A DNA stretch of 64,000 bases from Allolobophora icterica (lineage: Eukaryota; Annelida; Clitellata; Crassiclitellata; Lumbricidae), in NCBI GenBank assembly GCA_963556255.1, contig OY744607.1, positions 42,303,247 to 42,367,246 on the forward strand. The letters run 5' to 3'. Positions 48,939-61,179 of this stretch are shown piece after piece (position 1 is the stretch's first letter; each line of letters opens with the position of its first letter). A program made the translations under genes and the position numbers. Below the pieces are notes generated by a model that saw nothing but the letters and a program-made list of their open reading frames with translations, made no database searches and had not been told where the DNA came from.

Positions 48939-49992
48939 TCAGAGTGCGTTGTTCTGGTTGGCGTGCATGATTAGTTCCACGCCGGTGCAGGGGACTGACT
49001 CCTCGTTTCTTACGGGTCGTTGTTCAAACCCGCCGTATTTTCTGGCGAACAGTTCCTTGAACGTGTTTCTGAACTGTGTGCTCATGCCGCAGTAGATGAA
49101 GAAGTTGACCGAGTAGCTGAGCATGATGAAGAGGTTGATGCAGATCGACGCCATCTCCGTCGAATTCGGTTCCATCAACCGGAAGTTCTCGTCGAATATC
49201 GTATTCTCGACTATCATGATGATGATGAGCACGGCCAGAGGAAATTCCACGAGCAGGAAAACCCCGACGACGGCTACGAGCATCATCGTCGTTCCGTTGC
49301 TCTCCGCCAGGCGGCGACACTCCGACTTCCGGTTCTGCTTCAGCAGCTGGAACCTCCGTCGCTGGGCAACGCGCATCGTGTGCACGAGCAGCGCGTTCAT
49401 GACGACGAGAACAAAGCAGGGAACCAGATGGATGAAGACGACGCGGAACCAGTAGTAGACGTTGAAGTGGATGTCCTCGTGCGCCTTGACGAGCGAGTTG
49501 ACCTTCTGCAGGCAGGCGTCGACGTACACTTCCGGGTCAACGAGCGACCTCACGTAGACCTGGACGTAGTCGTAATCGAAGAAGCGACTGACCTGTGACA
49601 AAATGGCGGCCACGTTGATCGTAACAGCGATCCGGACGGCATTGGGGACCGTGCACCACTCCTTGGCGTGCGTGGAGTGGCAGACGCAGACGTACCTCTG
49701 GACTCCAAGAGCTACCGTCAACCAGATGGAAGCCGTGTGGAAGATGGTCGGAAGGTTGTCAGTCAGCAGGAAGTAAATATTGCACCACCTGTACGGCATC
49801 CATTCGCGGTAGTGGCCGCCGATGTAGAAGTAGAGATAGCAGGGGAGTGGCCAGATCCCGGTCAGGATGTTCGATATGGCCGTCGCGATGAGGATCGTGT
49901 TTGTCGCTGTGCGCATGTTTGGCTTTAGGAGGACAGCGCAGACGAGAACGTTTGTGACGACGGTCGAAAAGACGATAACCGGAAGTAGGAAT
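48939..49992 (-). CDS. SPR-like: Sex peptide/myoinhibitory peptide receptor-like GPCR, main exon
   Basis: Encodes about 350 residues with seven hydrophobic segments, a rhodopsin-family peptide receptor of the plasma membrane. TM1 holds TVVTN. TM3 starts with WCNIY, the Cys expected to bond ECL2 Cys (ACLQ). TM3 ends VQRYVCVCH, with QRY for DRY as in sex peptide/myoinhibitory peptide receptors. TM4 ends SRFFD; TM5 is preceded by YYWFRVVFIHLVPC; TM6 has FLLVEFPLAV. TM7 ends NFFIYCGM followed by TQFRNTFKEL (helix 8). An N-glycosylation site NST sits in the third extracellular loop. TM2 reads AISNILT: the usual Asp 2.50 is Asn. The exon opens after a TTCTTTTGTGTAATCTGTAG acceptor, phase 2; the frame continues open to 50015 but those codons are probably intron. 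The stop is TGA at 48939-48941. The ligand is inferred from family only. Confidence 0.93.
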
Positions 49993-50562
49993 CTACAGAT
50001 TACACAAAAGAACAAATTCGAATTATACGAACGAACAATTGCGCTCGTCGTGCCTTCTCCTGCATTCTTTGCAACGATCTGTCGTTCTACATACCTTACT
50101 GATGCGTTTGATTCTGTTCAATAAATGAGTTCATAATGTCTTAAAACGCAGTTCTTTAACGTTTCGGTCATACTATGTACAATTGTACGTGCAGGGCATT
50201 TGAAATAATTCAATGAACACTTTCAAGATTATTTAAAGCTGTCTGTGTAATGAAAACCATTCACTAAGATGCCTTTTCCCTAACCATCATTTAACTCCCT
50301 ATTTTCTTAGAGACAGACCTCATAACTTTAACCTCCCTGATAAAGACGCACGAAACTTTATTTCTCGTATGTTATTTGCCAACTCATACTAAGCTATTAC
50401 TTCCTCAGTTCTATTTTTCATGTACACCTACAGCGTCCTGTTGTTCTTAATAAACGAATATAACATAAACATAAAGATGCTTTAAACGCACTTTTTTATC
50501 AGCTAGAGGGTTATATATTATGTATAAATGTTTTTCGGTGTACTTAAAACGCGCCTTAGTAA

Positions 50563-50846
<284 letters not shown>

Positions 50847-50856
50847 CAGAGAAAAA

Positions 50857-50857
<1 letters not shown>

Positions 50858-50896
<39 letters not shown>

Positions 50897-50916
50897 TATA
50901 TATATATATATATACG
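50858..50916. repeat. (AT)n microsatellite in the receptor intron
   Basis: AT repeats with TATTATA interruptions at about 50886 and 50896. Confidence 0.95.
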
Positions 50917-51254
50917 GTACCAGGTGCCAGATGTACATTCAGCTGCATGCAGTTTCTGGATCTTTTTATCTTGCAACCCGTAAGTTTCTAATACAATTGC
51001 TGCTGCTCGTATCACCCACACACATCTACGCAAATCTTTAATTTCAGACAATCGTTTGCGAAATGTAGGCCTATTCATCGTCTACGACTGATTTGAGCTT
51101 GCATACATACATTCATTGGGCCCGGTTAACTATACATTTGTTTGAAGCCTAAATCAAAGACGCCAAAGCAGGTCAGGAAGGAAGTACATCGATCGTGTCT
51201 ATAATTATATTTCAGAGATTTGAATCTCGTTTCGTAGGCCTACACGAGGACTAT

Positions 51255-51446
51255 TAATGGCGTGGCGCCCATTAAGGCGGACGGAGGTGATGAAGGATAT
51301 GTCCCGATTAATTCTCTGAGAAATGAGCAAGGTTGAGGCCATACGGTCGCTATAGATAGAAAACCGTGTACATTTGAATTTAAATCGCTGTTTTGTTAGC
51401 GCTACAAAAGGATCAGATTAGATTAGATTAGATTAGATTAGATTAG
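51255..51446 (+). mobile_element. Dispersed repeat family D with (GATTA)n tail
   Basis: Shares CCCGATTAATTC, AAATGAGCA and CCATACGGTCGCTAT with 20378-20480. It ends in GTTAGCGCTACAAAAGGATC and about six GATTA units. The GCGCTA plus short tandem tail matches the L2-type ending loosely. It lies antisense in the receptor intron. Confidence 0.6.
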
Positions 51447-51450
51447 ATAC

Positions 51451-51662
51451 CCGTTGACGGAGACAGCGAAGTCGTTCTGTTGGAGGACAATAACAGTCCA
51501 GTTCTCGGTTCCATTGAGTATGAGGATGCCAGAGGACTTGTCGACCGTCATCAGTTCCTCTTCTCCTCTTCCACTGCCGCTGGACCCGGCAATCTCCCAT
51601 CGTCCTTGTGTGACGTCTTCGTGTCGCAACTCTTTATGCATCGCGACTGAACAGAAGCACAT
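51451..51662 (-). CDS. SPR-like: Probable first coding exon of the GPCR
   Basis: Minus strand from ATG at 51662 (or 51641, or 51551). The open frame gives an extracellular-type N-terminus: a Gly/Ser/Glu-rich segment, LMTVDKSSGILIL, two N-glycosylation sites (NGT and NWT in LNGTENWTV) and QQNDFAVSVNG. In-frame TAA and TGA codons lie upstream of the first ATG. The exon would end at 51451 with two bases of a Gly codon before donor GTATCT. Exon 2 starts with the one base needed, giving SVNG joined to FLLPVIVF of TM1. The total is about 421 residues (414 from 51641), close to the usual length for this family. No transcript evidence. Confidence 0.6.
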
Positions 51663-51699
51663 GCGAAGACACACGTCTCAACATTATCTGACTAAAATC

Positions 51700-52590
51700 A
51701 CGATTTTAAGGTGAAACATAAACAGAGCATCGTATCTAATCTAATCTAATCTAACCACATCTTTTCTAATCCATCAACTTCTATGCCGTATATGTCATAA
51801 TAACATCTATTGATATAGCGCATATTCTTCTTCCGGCTCTCTGCTTCATGCGATATCGCTTTCCTCTAAATAGGCGCATCTAATCTCACCTGATGAGTTC
51901 TATAGCGCCTCAAATAAACATGTAATCGGTATCACTATCACTATCCGTTGGAAATGTCAGAGCTAGACTATATTGTCAAATTGTATGAATTGCTTTACTA
52001 GTATACACAATTATATCGTGGTCACTATGCATTCTTAATTGGTTTTCATTTTAGCCTACTGCAGGCCGTGAGGCAGAGAGTAGTTCATTGGCGTTCCGTC
52101 TCTTCGCCAAAACATTTGCGTCAAATTGAATACAAGAAATATTTTCTATCTAGATAATTACATTATTATTCTGTCGTCGTCTGAGAAATCGATTCCCGTT
52201 AGTGATGAATTTATTTTGTGCAACTATACAGGTAAATGGTTTGTTGGGATTCAATTTGGATGTGGAATCTATATCAACCATATATATGGGGGAAACCATT
52301 GATTGGGCTGCAAGTGTGTGCGTGGGCCCCCAACATTGACTCTACTTTTCTTTGCGCTGTTATGCTTAATGATGACATTTTTATACTATAGTAATGACAT
52401 TTAGTATTATATATATATAGACAACATATATGTCTATATATATGTATGCAGTGTATATATATATATCAATATTTATTCGGTAACCACATTTTCAAAGAAG
52501 CCGATTAACATGAAATACACGAAAAAGTAGTAAACCCGATAGTATAGTAAAATAGTATACTATAAAGTACATATATAAAGTGCATGTGAT
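51700..52590. other. Upstream of receptor; no gene recognised
   Basis: Contains a second TCTAATCTAATCTAATC run at about 51737 and two minus-strand L2-like phrases, TTGATATAGCGCATATTC at 51810 and TTCTATAGCGCCTC at 51898. A promoter cannot be identified. Confidence 0.4.
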
Positions 52591-52594
52591 TAGT

Positions 52595-52640
52595 TTTTCA
52601 GAAGTGGCGCTATATAAATTCATAGTTTCAATCACAATTG
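52595..52640 (+). mobile_element. L2-type 3' tail before (TA)n
   Basis: AGTGGCGCTATATAAATTCA followed by TCACAATTGC and the (TA)n tract. Confidence 0.55.
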
Positions 52641-53190
<550 letters not shown>

Positions 53191-53194
53191 CGAT

Positions 53195-53282
53195 GCATAT
53201 ACGACCCTCTGAGTATAGGTATCTTGAAGGGGCGCTTAAGTTTAGAACCTTAGATTAATTAATTGATTGATTGATTGATGTT
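53195..53282 (+). mobile_element. L2-type 3' tail with (GATT)n
   Basis: CCTCTGAGTATAGGTATCTT, GAAGGGGCGCTTAAG, then about four TTGA units. Confidence 0.6.
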
Positions 53283-53402
53283 GCAATCATCTAACTGTTC
53301 CTATGTGCTTGGGAAGCAATCATTTGCTTCGCTATAGATGACCAGTGCGATTAATTATTTAATGCGTTATTTGCCAGGTGATGATGTTGTATAATTGTTC
53401 GG

Positions 53403-54110
53403 GGTGCTATGACAATTCTGCGCCGGTCAATTCGGCTCAAGACAATTCGGCGCATGGACAGTTCAGCGCAAGACAATTCGACGCCTTTTGTTAACGCTTC
53501 TATTTCCATTCTATTTTGACTTTTAATTAGTAGCTTTTTCATCGATGACCACACTCCTATTTTCTAGTTATATTTCTATCGCACACAACGAAGGCCATGT
53601 TGTAAATGCGAATGCGCCTTAATAAGCAGTTATCGAAACGCTTGTATTCTATAAAAATTGACAATGATTGTGTTTCAAAAGTTGGAAAATGTTCAGTTAT
53701 CAATATGATTAGTAACTCTAGTATTTTAAACAAATACAAACATAAAGTAATATGCCAGAAAATTGGTAGTCATTTAAAAGTCTTGGAATGTTGAAAAGTC
53801 TCTATGAAGCTACAAGCGTAAGCCTACAAGGTAATGTTGTGACAACATCCGCGTAAGAATGATGTAAGATCACGATTTTCGTAATCATTCACCACAGCTG
53901 TTGCTCTGTTTTTCGTCTTTTAGTGGATTTGGCGCTGTTTGAGTACCTCATATATTGCAATCTCGACTGACAGCGATGAACACATAAAAATAAAACTGCG
54001 CCGAATTGTCTTGCGCCGAATTGTCTTGCGCCAAATTGTCTTGCGTCACATTGTCTTGAGACAAATTGTCCTACGCCGAATTGTCCTGCGCCGAATTGAC
54101 CGGGTATACC
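53403..54110. mobile_element. hAT-like element with 15-bp subterminal arrays
   Basis: A 708-bp segment. Both ends carry tandem copies of a 15-mer, GACAATTCGGCGCAA-like: five imperfect units at about 53409-53484 and, inverted, seven regular 15-bp units at 53997-54101. The outermost bases GGT match on both sides. Flanks TTGTTCGG (53395-53402) and TTGTACGG (54111-54118) match at 7 of 8 positions. The middle has a 62-codon frame (53606-53794) of unknown identity. Superfamily assignment rests on the 8-bp duplication and is tentative. Confidence 0.7.
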
Positions 54111-54118
54111 TTGTACGG

Positions 54119-54580
54119 CACTGCAGTGTGGTACCGCTCTTTGTATTGCATTTGATTGTATTGTGTTGTAAGTGTAATGTTGCATTATATTGCTCATGCA
54201 TTGTATCATGTCGTATTATGTTCTACTGTAGATCTACATCGGTTTCTTCAACTTGCCCCAGTGTTGCCCAGCACGAAATCTTTGCCAATTGACAAATTTC
54301 CCAAAGTTAAAATACAGAAATCCTATGACTCCATGCCTCGTGTATCTTGATTTAATGTTTAATTTGTCGTCGTCCTCGATCGGAATGGAAAAGGCGTGTC
54401 CTTCGCTCTCCGCAGGTCGTGTCCAGCTGTGGGCATGCAGAAAAGACCAAAAAGGGTATTTTCATTGTTTATTGCGATCCAATAAAAGATTCGGACTGAA
54501 TCGTTTCGCGGGGGTCGAGATTTCGCACAAGGAGTGTGACTGATAGACTCATCTGTAGGTGCTTAGCTCTGGCTGTTTGT
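54119..54580. other. No gene recognised
   Basis: Begins with TTGTATTG-like degenerate repeats (54140-54230). Frames at 54253-54543 are unassigned. Confidence 0.4.
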
Positions 54581-54581
54581 C

Positions 54582-54704
54582 TGTCCGTCCGTCTGCCTCT
54601 GTCTGTCTTCCTGCGAGTGTCTGTCTATCTGTATCTCTGTCTGCACGTGTCGCTGATCATTCGTTCGTCCGTCCCTCCGATGTCTATCTGTATGGTTGCC
54701 TGTT

Positions 54705-54741
<37 letters not shown>

Positions 54742-54745
54742 ACAT
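54582..54745. repeat. Degenerate (TCTG)n tract
   Basis: Impure CTGT repeats with a clean block at about 54708-54738. Confidence 0.88.
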
Positions 54746-54944
54746 CTGTTTTATACAGAAACTCCAGTTTACCTGTCAGTCTCTATGTCTGCGTGTTTGT
54801 GTTCCTTTGTACGGCTTGTCATTCTCCTTTATACGCAACGTAATAACTGCCTTGAAACCGCATTACAGGCATCAACTCATACCGCGACAAGATTAAGCTG
54901 TGCGTTTCCATCGCGTCTGCGAGTCCCATAATTACCTCCATGCA

Positions 54945-55255
54945 CCATCCATCCATACATACACATATATCCATGCAAACATACATACACACATACAAAT
55001 ATACACATGCATATATACATACATACATACATACACAATCCATCCATGCATACATAAATACATACATATATGCATCCATACATACATACATACATACATA
55101 CATACATACATACACATATAACTATGCATGATACATATATCTATGCATCCATGCATGCACACATACATACATGTATCCATGCATGCATACGTAAGTACAT
55201 ATATACACAAATGCGTGCATGCTTACATGCTCACATACATAGATACATAATAATA
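54945..55255. repeat. (ACAT)n microsatellite, degenerate
   Basis: ACAT repeats with CCATGCATG interruptions. Confidence 0.95.
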
Positions 55256-55375
55256 TTATATACATATATAGCTGAGAAACGGCGGAACTGTTATGATGAA
55301 CTCGATATCGGAAAGTGCTTCGGATAAGAGAGGTCACAATACGTCAATTAGAAAAGGCCAAGCAATTTCAGTCGC

Positions 55376-55455
55376 ATCAGGGTATGTATGATTTATGAGG
55401 GTATCTATGATATATCAGGGTATCTATGATATATCAGGGTATCTATGATGTATGG
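55376..55455. repeat. 19-bp minisatellite
   Basis: Four units of AGGGTATCTATGATATATC, the first and last diverged. Confidence 0.85.
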
Positions 55456-55549
55456 CTCAATTTACGATCCTCTGATGGAAATGATCTACGGCCACTTCGT
55501 CAGATTTCACATTTAGCAATCATAACACATTGACGCCCGCCTGAAAAGA

Positions 55550-55661
<112 letters not shown>

Positions 55662-55799
55662 AGTTTAGGCATAAACAGATAGTTAAACAGACATGTAAAC
55701 ACAGGGTTTTAATGCAATCTGAAAGTCAGAGAAGGAGACAGGCAGGCATTCGAACACAGATACTGGAGAATAGAGACAGTTTAATATGTGTGCATATTG

Positions 55800-55800
<1 letters not shown>

Positions 55801-55891
<91 letters not shown>
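55801..55891. repeat. (CA)n microsatellite
   Basis: About 45 CA units. Confidence 0.98.
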
Positions 55892-55894
<3 letters not shown>

Positions 55895-55895
<1 letters not shown>

Positions 55896-56215
55896 AAGAA
55901 AAGCAACCAAATACAATTACAATTGCCGTAATTACAAGGTTATCCTCGAAGGGCACCATGGGTATCAAGAGTTAGCGACTTCATTTTACTTAGTCTCAGC
56001 ATGCGAAGGCTGGCGATTAGTTCTCTTCCCGCTTGATCTTCAAACAAAGAGTGTATGGTCGATGTACTCATGTTGCAGCTGAGTTCGCTAGGGTGCGCAA
56101 GTGAAGCACAGAGACCTTGAAACACCTTTGCGGGGAGGTTAAAAGAGTTGGTCCTGCGGTTTGGCAGTTTAGCACAGCAGCCACTAGAGAAACAGTGACT
56201 GCATACTTTTGCATA
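55895..56215. other. No gene recognised
   Basis: TCATTTTACTTAGTCTCAGC and GTTAAAAGAGTTGG-like text without identity. Possibly decayed repeats. Confidence 0.35.
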
Positions 56216-56218
56216 GTC

Positions 56219-56539
<321 letters not shown>

Positions 56540-56880
56540 TAGGAGATTAAGCAGACATGGAAACTGACAGACAGAAAAGGCCTCGCAACATAATATACCG
56601 TCCGAATGACTAATTGGCTTCCTGACGACCGACCTCTACCGACCAATGACGGAAATCTGTAAGACGTCAACAAAGAACGAAGACAGATAGATGATCCTCT
56701 GTTCATCTTCCTCATTCCCGCTGCATCCCAGTCTTCCTTCAGACGAGACCCAACCAAACTACCTAACATTCTGCTGGGAAGCCAGTACAGAGGAATAATC
56801 AAGCGACATGAAGGACGATGATAAATTGCTAATAGAGCGCCCTCGTGTATATTTAGTGACCACTGATAAAAACCACAAGC
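56540..56880. other. No gene recognised
   Basis: An 87-codon minus frame (56539-56802) is unassigned. TAGAGCGCCCTCGTG at 56833 is a weak L2-tail-like phrase. Confidence 0.35.
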
Positions 56881-56884
56881 CTTT

Positions 56885-56963
56885 CCAGAACTATGCTCTC
56901 CAATTTTGGTAATGCTGAGGGATCATAATGTCCCTCGGATAATAATAAATAATAATAATAATC

Positions 56964-57033
<70 letters not shown>

Positions 57034-57075
57034 CAACAACAACAACAATAACAACAGCAACAACAACAAAAATAA
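56885..57075 (+). mobile_element. Hairpin-tailed 3' end with (AAT)n-(AAC)n
   Basis: GCTGAGGGATCATAATG, then TCCCTCGG, then about 85 bp of (AAT)n and a (CAA)n block. This is the fourth copy of the ending seen at 13870, 22120 and 22290. Confidence 0.65.
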
Positions 57076-57079
57076 TGTG

Positions 57080-57590
57080 AACGTGTTTTCTAACAACATT
57101 GACATTGATTTCAGTTGGAATTTGTGTTGGTTATAATTGACGTTTGACAGTAGTGTTGTATATATATATATATATGTATATGTATATATATACATATATA
57201 TATGATATATAGTTATATACACGTGTCTCAATTGAACTGATACCCTTTTTGTTTTGGCAGTAAATCTGTCAATTCTAAAGTAATTCAATAAAATTTCAAA
57301 TTTTGAAAGAGGGATAAATTACCAATACTTTCTAATAATTTCATCACATTCTGTCAACAGGGTCAAAAGTTATGAACATTCAAATTTGGACAAACAAAAT
57401 TCGAATTTTCCAACATGTAGAAGATACAAATTTTTCTTTTCAAACTGCATACTTTACTTACTAAACAAAGTATGACGTCATAACTCATAATAACTTCATT
57501 CCATATGAGCAGAAGATGATAAAAGAAAATGGTTTTCAGTGAAGATGACTTGAGTTTGGTTAAAATTTTAAGACAAGAAAAACATTACGG
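57080..57590. other. AT-rich flank, possibly upstream mariner remnant
   Basis: Includes an impure (AT)n at 57160-57230 and AT-rich sequence up to the transposase fragment. No readable protein. Confidence 0.35.
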
Positions 57591-57597
57591 AACAAAA

Positions 57598-57860
57598 AGG
57601 ACAGTGCTCCAGCTCACCGAGCAAGAGAAACTGTGGATCTGATGTCAAGAGAAACTGCAGATTTTATTTCACCCATTCTTTGGTCTCCCAGTAGCCATGA
57701 TCTCAATCCGCTCGACTACAAGATACAGAGCCTCCTTCAAGAACGTGTTTATCCCAAACCCGCGTATACGCGACGTTGACCATCTGAAATAGCGAGTTGT
57801 GGAGGAATGGAATCGTTTTGATCAAGAAACTGTTGAGCATTAAGCCTTGCATATTTTTAG
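57598..57860 (+). pseudogene. Tc1/mariner transposase C-terminal fragment
   Basis: The plus strand reads DSAPAHRARETVDL (second catalytic Asp in DSAPAH). It continues FISPI, then LWSPSSHDLNPLDYKIQ, the (W)PxSxDLNPxDY motif holding the third catalytic acidic residue, and QERVY, RIRDVDHLK, stop, RVVEEWNRFDQ. This order is the C-terminal part of the DDE domain of mariner-type transposases. A stop follows HLK, and the N-terminal DNA-binding part is not visible. Inactive. Confidence 0.9.
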
Positions 57861-57869
57861 CTGGTCGAA

Positions 57870-58195
57870 CAGGGGGTTTGTATGAGTCGTAACTGTGGTA
57901 CGAGAAAATAAAAAGCTGAGCGATTTGAAATTTGTATAGTGTAGAGTTTGGATTGTGTTGAGCTAGTGTCAAAGGACAGTTGAGTTGTGTAAATGGTTTT
58001 CTTGCATGGTAAATTTAAGGAGGAACTATTTGCAAAGTAATCGGATTGTGTTCATGTGAATTGACGGCCACGCACTACCATATTTAAGTTACTTGTTGGT
58101 AAAAGAATAAGGAAGTATAGTTATTAAAGTATAATTATGTGAAAAGAAGAAGTGAAGATCACATTGTTGAAGAAGTGAAGTTGACAAATAATAAT
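57870..58195. other. No gene recognised
   Basis: AT-rich; nothing supported. Confidence 0.4.
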
Positions 58196-58199
58196 TATA

Positions 58200-58510
<311 letters not shown>

Positions 58511-58529
58511 CTACAACTATTACTTTTAT

Positions 58530-58710
58530 TATGCGGCATTTATAACGCGAGCAAGATCACTGAATCTGAAGATGTGGTGCGCAGCAATTACGTGTGAAGG
58601 ATTTGCTGAAGCCCCTTTACAGTAACCGTCTCAGAAAATGCTCGAACCCGTACTCACGGCACTACAGACCAAGCGCTGTAACTAATCGGCTACCCTGCTT
58701 CACATCATGA
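58530..58710 (-). mobile_element. tRNA-derived SINE, family A, with repeat tail
   Basis: Minus strand from about 58702: GGGTAGCCGATTAGTTACAG (box A), GGTCTGTAGTGCCG, GTACGGGTTCGAGCATT (box B). Then CTGAGACGGTTACTG, GGCTTCAGCAAATCCTTCAC, GCGTTATAAATGCCGC and the (TAG)n/(TTG)n tract that follows. Confidence 0.8.
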
Positions 58711-58714
58711 TCTG

Positions 58715-59035
58715 TGAGCATCAATCGGTGTAATAGCATTTGAATGAAGTTTGGCGAAACACCCGAGGAAGCAGTTAGATACGGATCGAGCTGAGATTTT
58801 CCTCAGACACCCCTCCCTTCTGAGGATACTCACTCTGTAAATCGAACTGTTTCTGAAGCAACCTCATAGGGGTTCTATGACAAATGGGGCAACTCGAACT
58901 CAATTCCGCTCGACGAATAGGTCACGCCGCATGCCACTGGGTGAGCAATGACAACCGTCTAATCATCTAATGCATATTTTACGAAGTTAAAGACGAGCAA
59001 CTTTGTGTTCATATCATTAACGCAAATTATGTGTT
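58715..59035. other. No gene recognised
   Basis: Possibly decayed SINE sequence at 58760-58930 (GTGAGCAATGACAACC), not certain. Confidence 0.35.
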
Positions 59036-59039
59036 TTCG

Positions 59040-59265
59040 TTTTCGGGTGCGGTCAATCGTAATCTAGACAATCTAAGGCTCTACCTAAAAACTAACAAGG
59101 GCACCAGCTTATTTACGAGCGCTGCGTCGTGTCAGAGTTAAAGACGAGCAATCCAGAGATACGATGTAAAGATCCAATTCTGATTAACAGCAGAGCAGAG
59201 AAAGAAAGAGAGGGATGGAGGGAGGGATGGAGGGAGTGAGGGATGGAGGGATGGAGGGAGGGATG

Positions 59266-59357
<92 letters not shown>

Positions 59358-59540
59358 CAAAGGAGCTGGAAGGCAGGGTTTAGTTTACGACGGGATAGAT
59401 TGGCAGGCGGAGGACAAGATGGACCTGGGTAGGAATTCTTGAAGAGGCGAGACATTAGCTTGGAGTGGAACGCCCGAGGGGTGACGGATAGAGGAGTGCG
59501 TGGTAGATGGTGGTGGGTGAGCGGCGAACAGGCTCGGTTA
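59040..59540 (-). mobile_element. CR1/L2-like LINE 3' end with inserted (GGCA)n
   Basis: Minus strand from about 59530: LFKNSYPGPSCPPPANLSRR, matching LFKNYYPDPSDPLPSKLSRS of the LINE at 32305-33722. After that a (GCCT)n/(CCCTCCAT)n block (59195-59358), then a 3' UTR with AATAAGCTGGTGCCC and a short ATTACGATTG ending at about 59055. Same family as 3750-4085. The microsatellite sits within the 3' UTR region. Confidence 0.8.
59195..59358. repeat. (GGGATGGA)n-(GGCA)n microsatellite
   Basis: GGATGGAGG repeats followed by about 23 GGCA units, inside the LINE remnant. Confidence 0.95.
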
Positions 59541-60165
59541 TATTGGAAGTCTGGTTTTTTTTAAAGACACAGAGAGCCTATCGTCTTTTAAAAGACAATG
59601 AGTATCTTTGGAACATAGGCTATCATTGTCTTTTATGTCCCGATGGAAGTTTCGGGTTTGATAGGTTTACTATACACGCATTGTGTACTGTAGGCCTATT
59701 GAGTCTCAGCTCCGAGTAGAATCGAAATAGTCTCTCTCTTTCTATATGCAGGGTGGCTCAAAAATTGCCACACCACAACCGATAGAGGTTTTTACCAAAG
59801 TTTTACCATTAACAGAAGAAAGATTTTCCAACAATCCCTGAAAATTTCACCGGAAAATTTTCATTGCTGCAAAAATTACAGCTGTTTAAATTTTCCATTC
59901 AGTATTTTCAAAATTACCCAGACAGTCACTTGTAATTTTCAATGTCAAATAACATCATCTTTCATTGCGAATTCAGAAGTCTGTCAAACATTTATCTCAA
60001 ACACCCCCAGCTTTCACACAAGCTCGAAGTCTATTTTTGTGAAGCTCAGTATTGCCTTGAGTCCTGCGGCAGCTGGTCTCGATTTAACTGCAAGACTTTC
60101 TTCAGCTCTTCAATGCTTTTCGATTGGGATGAAGTGTCTTGCAGCGTTCAAGCATAGCTCCCAAA
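59540..60165. other. No gene; possible mariner-like end at 59750
   Basis: CAGGGTGGCTCAAAAATTGC at 59751 resembles the terminal repeats of some mariner elements (GTGG(C/T)(C/T)CAAAA). No matching right end found. A 71-codon frame (59942-60157) is unassigned. A mirror-like pair AAAGACAATGAGTATCTTTG / ATCATTGTCTTTT occurs near 59590-59633. Confidence 0.4.
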
Positions 60166-60168
60166 ACC

Positions 60169-60340
60169 AGTGTGATTCTCGTAAACGATAACGGTAACGA
60201 AAATGAGCTTTAACGAAAATAAATGATTTCTTTAACGATAACTATAACTGTAACAAAAATATCATTAACTATAACTACAACGAAACTAACACTAACAAAA
60301 CATCGTTATTTTCGCTACAAAACGATAACGGTACCAACAA
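60169..60340. mobile_element. hAT-like left end, AACGATAACG motif, truncated
   Basis: Starts CAGTGTGATTCTCGTAAACG and carries AACGATAACG/AACGAAAAT-type motifs about ten times in 150 bp, like the subterminal regions of the other hAT elements here. No right end or target duplication found. Confidence 0.5.
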
Positions 60341-60517
60341 ACACGAGAACGTATTGTGAGAGAGTGCTCAGTGTATGTAAGAAGATATATAGGCCCTAGT
60401 AGAAAAGGATAAAGGTGAATTTGGAGTGCCGTGTATTAATGAAGCTCTAAGCAAATTGTATTACACGTCTTAATATGCACAGCTGTAGGCAATTTCGCTA
60501 AGCCTATCTGTAATTAA

Positions 60518-60628
60518 GCGCTTCTTTTTCTAGAAAAGGTTCGGGAACTGAACAATTATGGATCGAGGGCAAGGCCTGAGAAAAAATGGGGGTCGGGTTT
60601 GGGGAAGTGTCTCAGTGAGACCCTTCAT
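60518..60628 (-). mobile_element. CCGGAACG-family MITE, truncated third copy
   Basis: GCGCTTCTTTTTCTAGAAAA, GGTTCGGGAACTGAACAATT, ATGGGGGTCGGG and GTGAGACCC correspond in order to the complement of the right half of 23221-23486 and 25575-25841. It stops where the rearranged hAT begins at 60629. Confidence 0.7.
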
Positions 60629-60815
60629 AGCTAAGTGAATTAAGCCCAATGTCGGCCAAAGACTTTTGGACCTCACGCATTGCAGTGTTCGGTCAATTCC
60701 TATTCGAGACTGTGTGCGATTAAAATTTAATCGCGATTAAATTTTTTAATCGCGTTAATCGTCAAGAAAATTTAACGCGTTAATCGCGCGCGTTAACTGC
60801 GATTAATCAACAGCC

Positions 60816-60886
<71 letters not shown>
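60816..60886. repeat. (AT)n microsatellite inside rearranged hAT
   Basis: About 35 AT units between the inverted left terminus and the second 39-bp repeat. Confidence 0.97.
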
Positions 60887-60891
<5 letters not shown>

Positions 60892-61179
60892 TCTTTGGCC
60901 GACATTGGGCTTAATTCACTTAGCTGTGTTGGGCGAACTCGTAGGCAACCAAAACAATTTCCTGTTAATGGCGGTGTAGACTAGTTATTCAAATTCGCCC
61001 TTTCTGTGAAAGCTTCTGTACAGTTAGTTCAATCTTCGTTCGTATTATATCTTCTAGTGGGTTATTAATTATCTATAGGCCTAAAATGTGGGAGAAAAAA
61101 GAAGAAAGAAGTCATACGATCTATAATGAACGGTCAGTTTATTTTTAAAAAGGCAGATACGAAGGTGCACCTAAGACAC

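Noticed and set aside
49020..49598. 192-codon plus-strand frame opposite the receptor
   Set aside because: It is antisense to the well-supported GPCR exon; its Asp/Glu/Val/His-rich text mirrors the receptor codons and matches no family.
49993..50015. Met-initiated extension of the receptor frame (MFFCVICR)
   Set aside because: It overlaps a good pyrimidine tract and CTGTAG acceptor. It would leave the receptor with no extracellular N-terminus, whereas the exon at 51451-51662 supplies one in the right phase.
55120..55330. Short mixed frames after the ACAT repeat
   Set aside because: Mostly repeat-derived with a short unique end; nothing recognisable.
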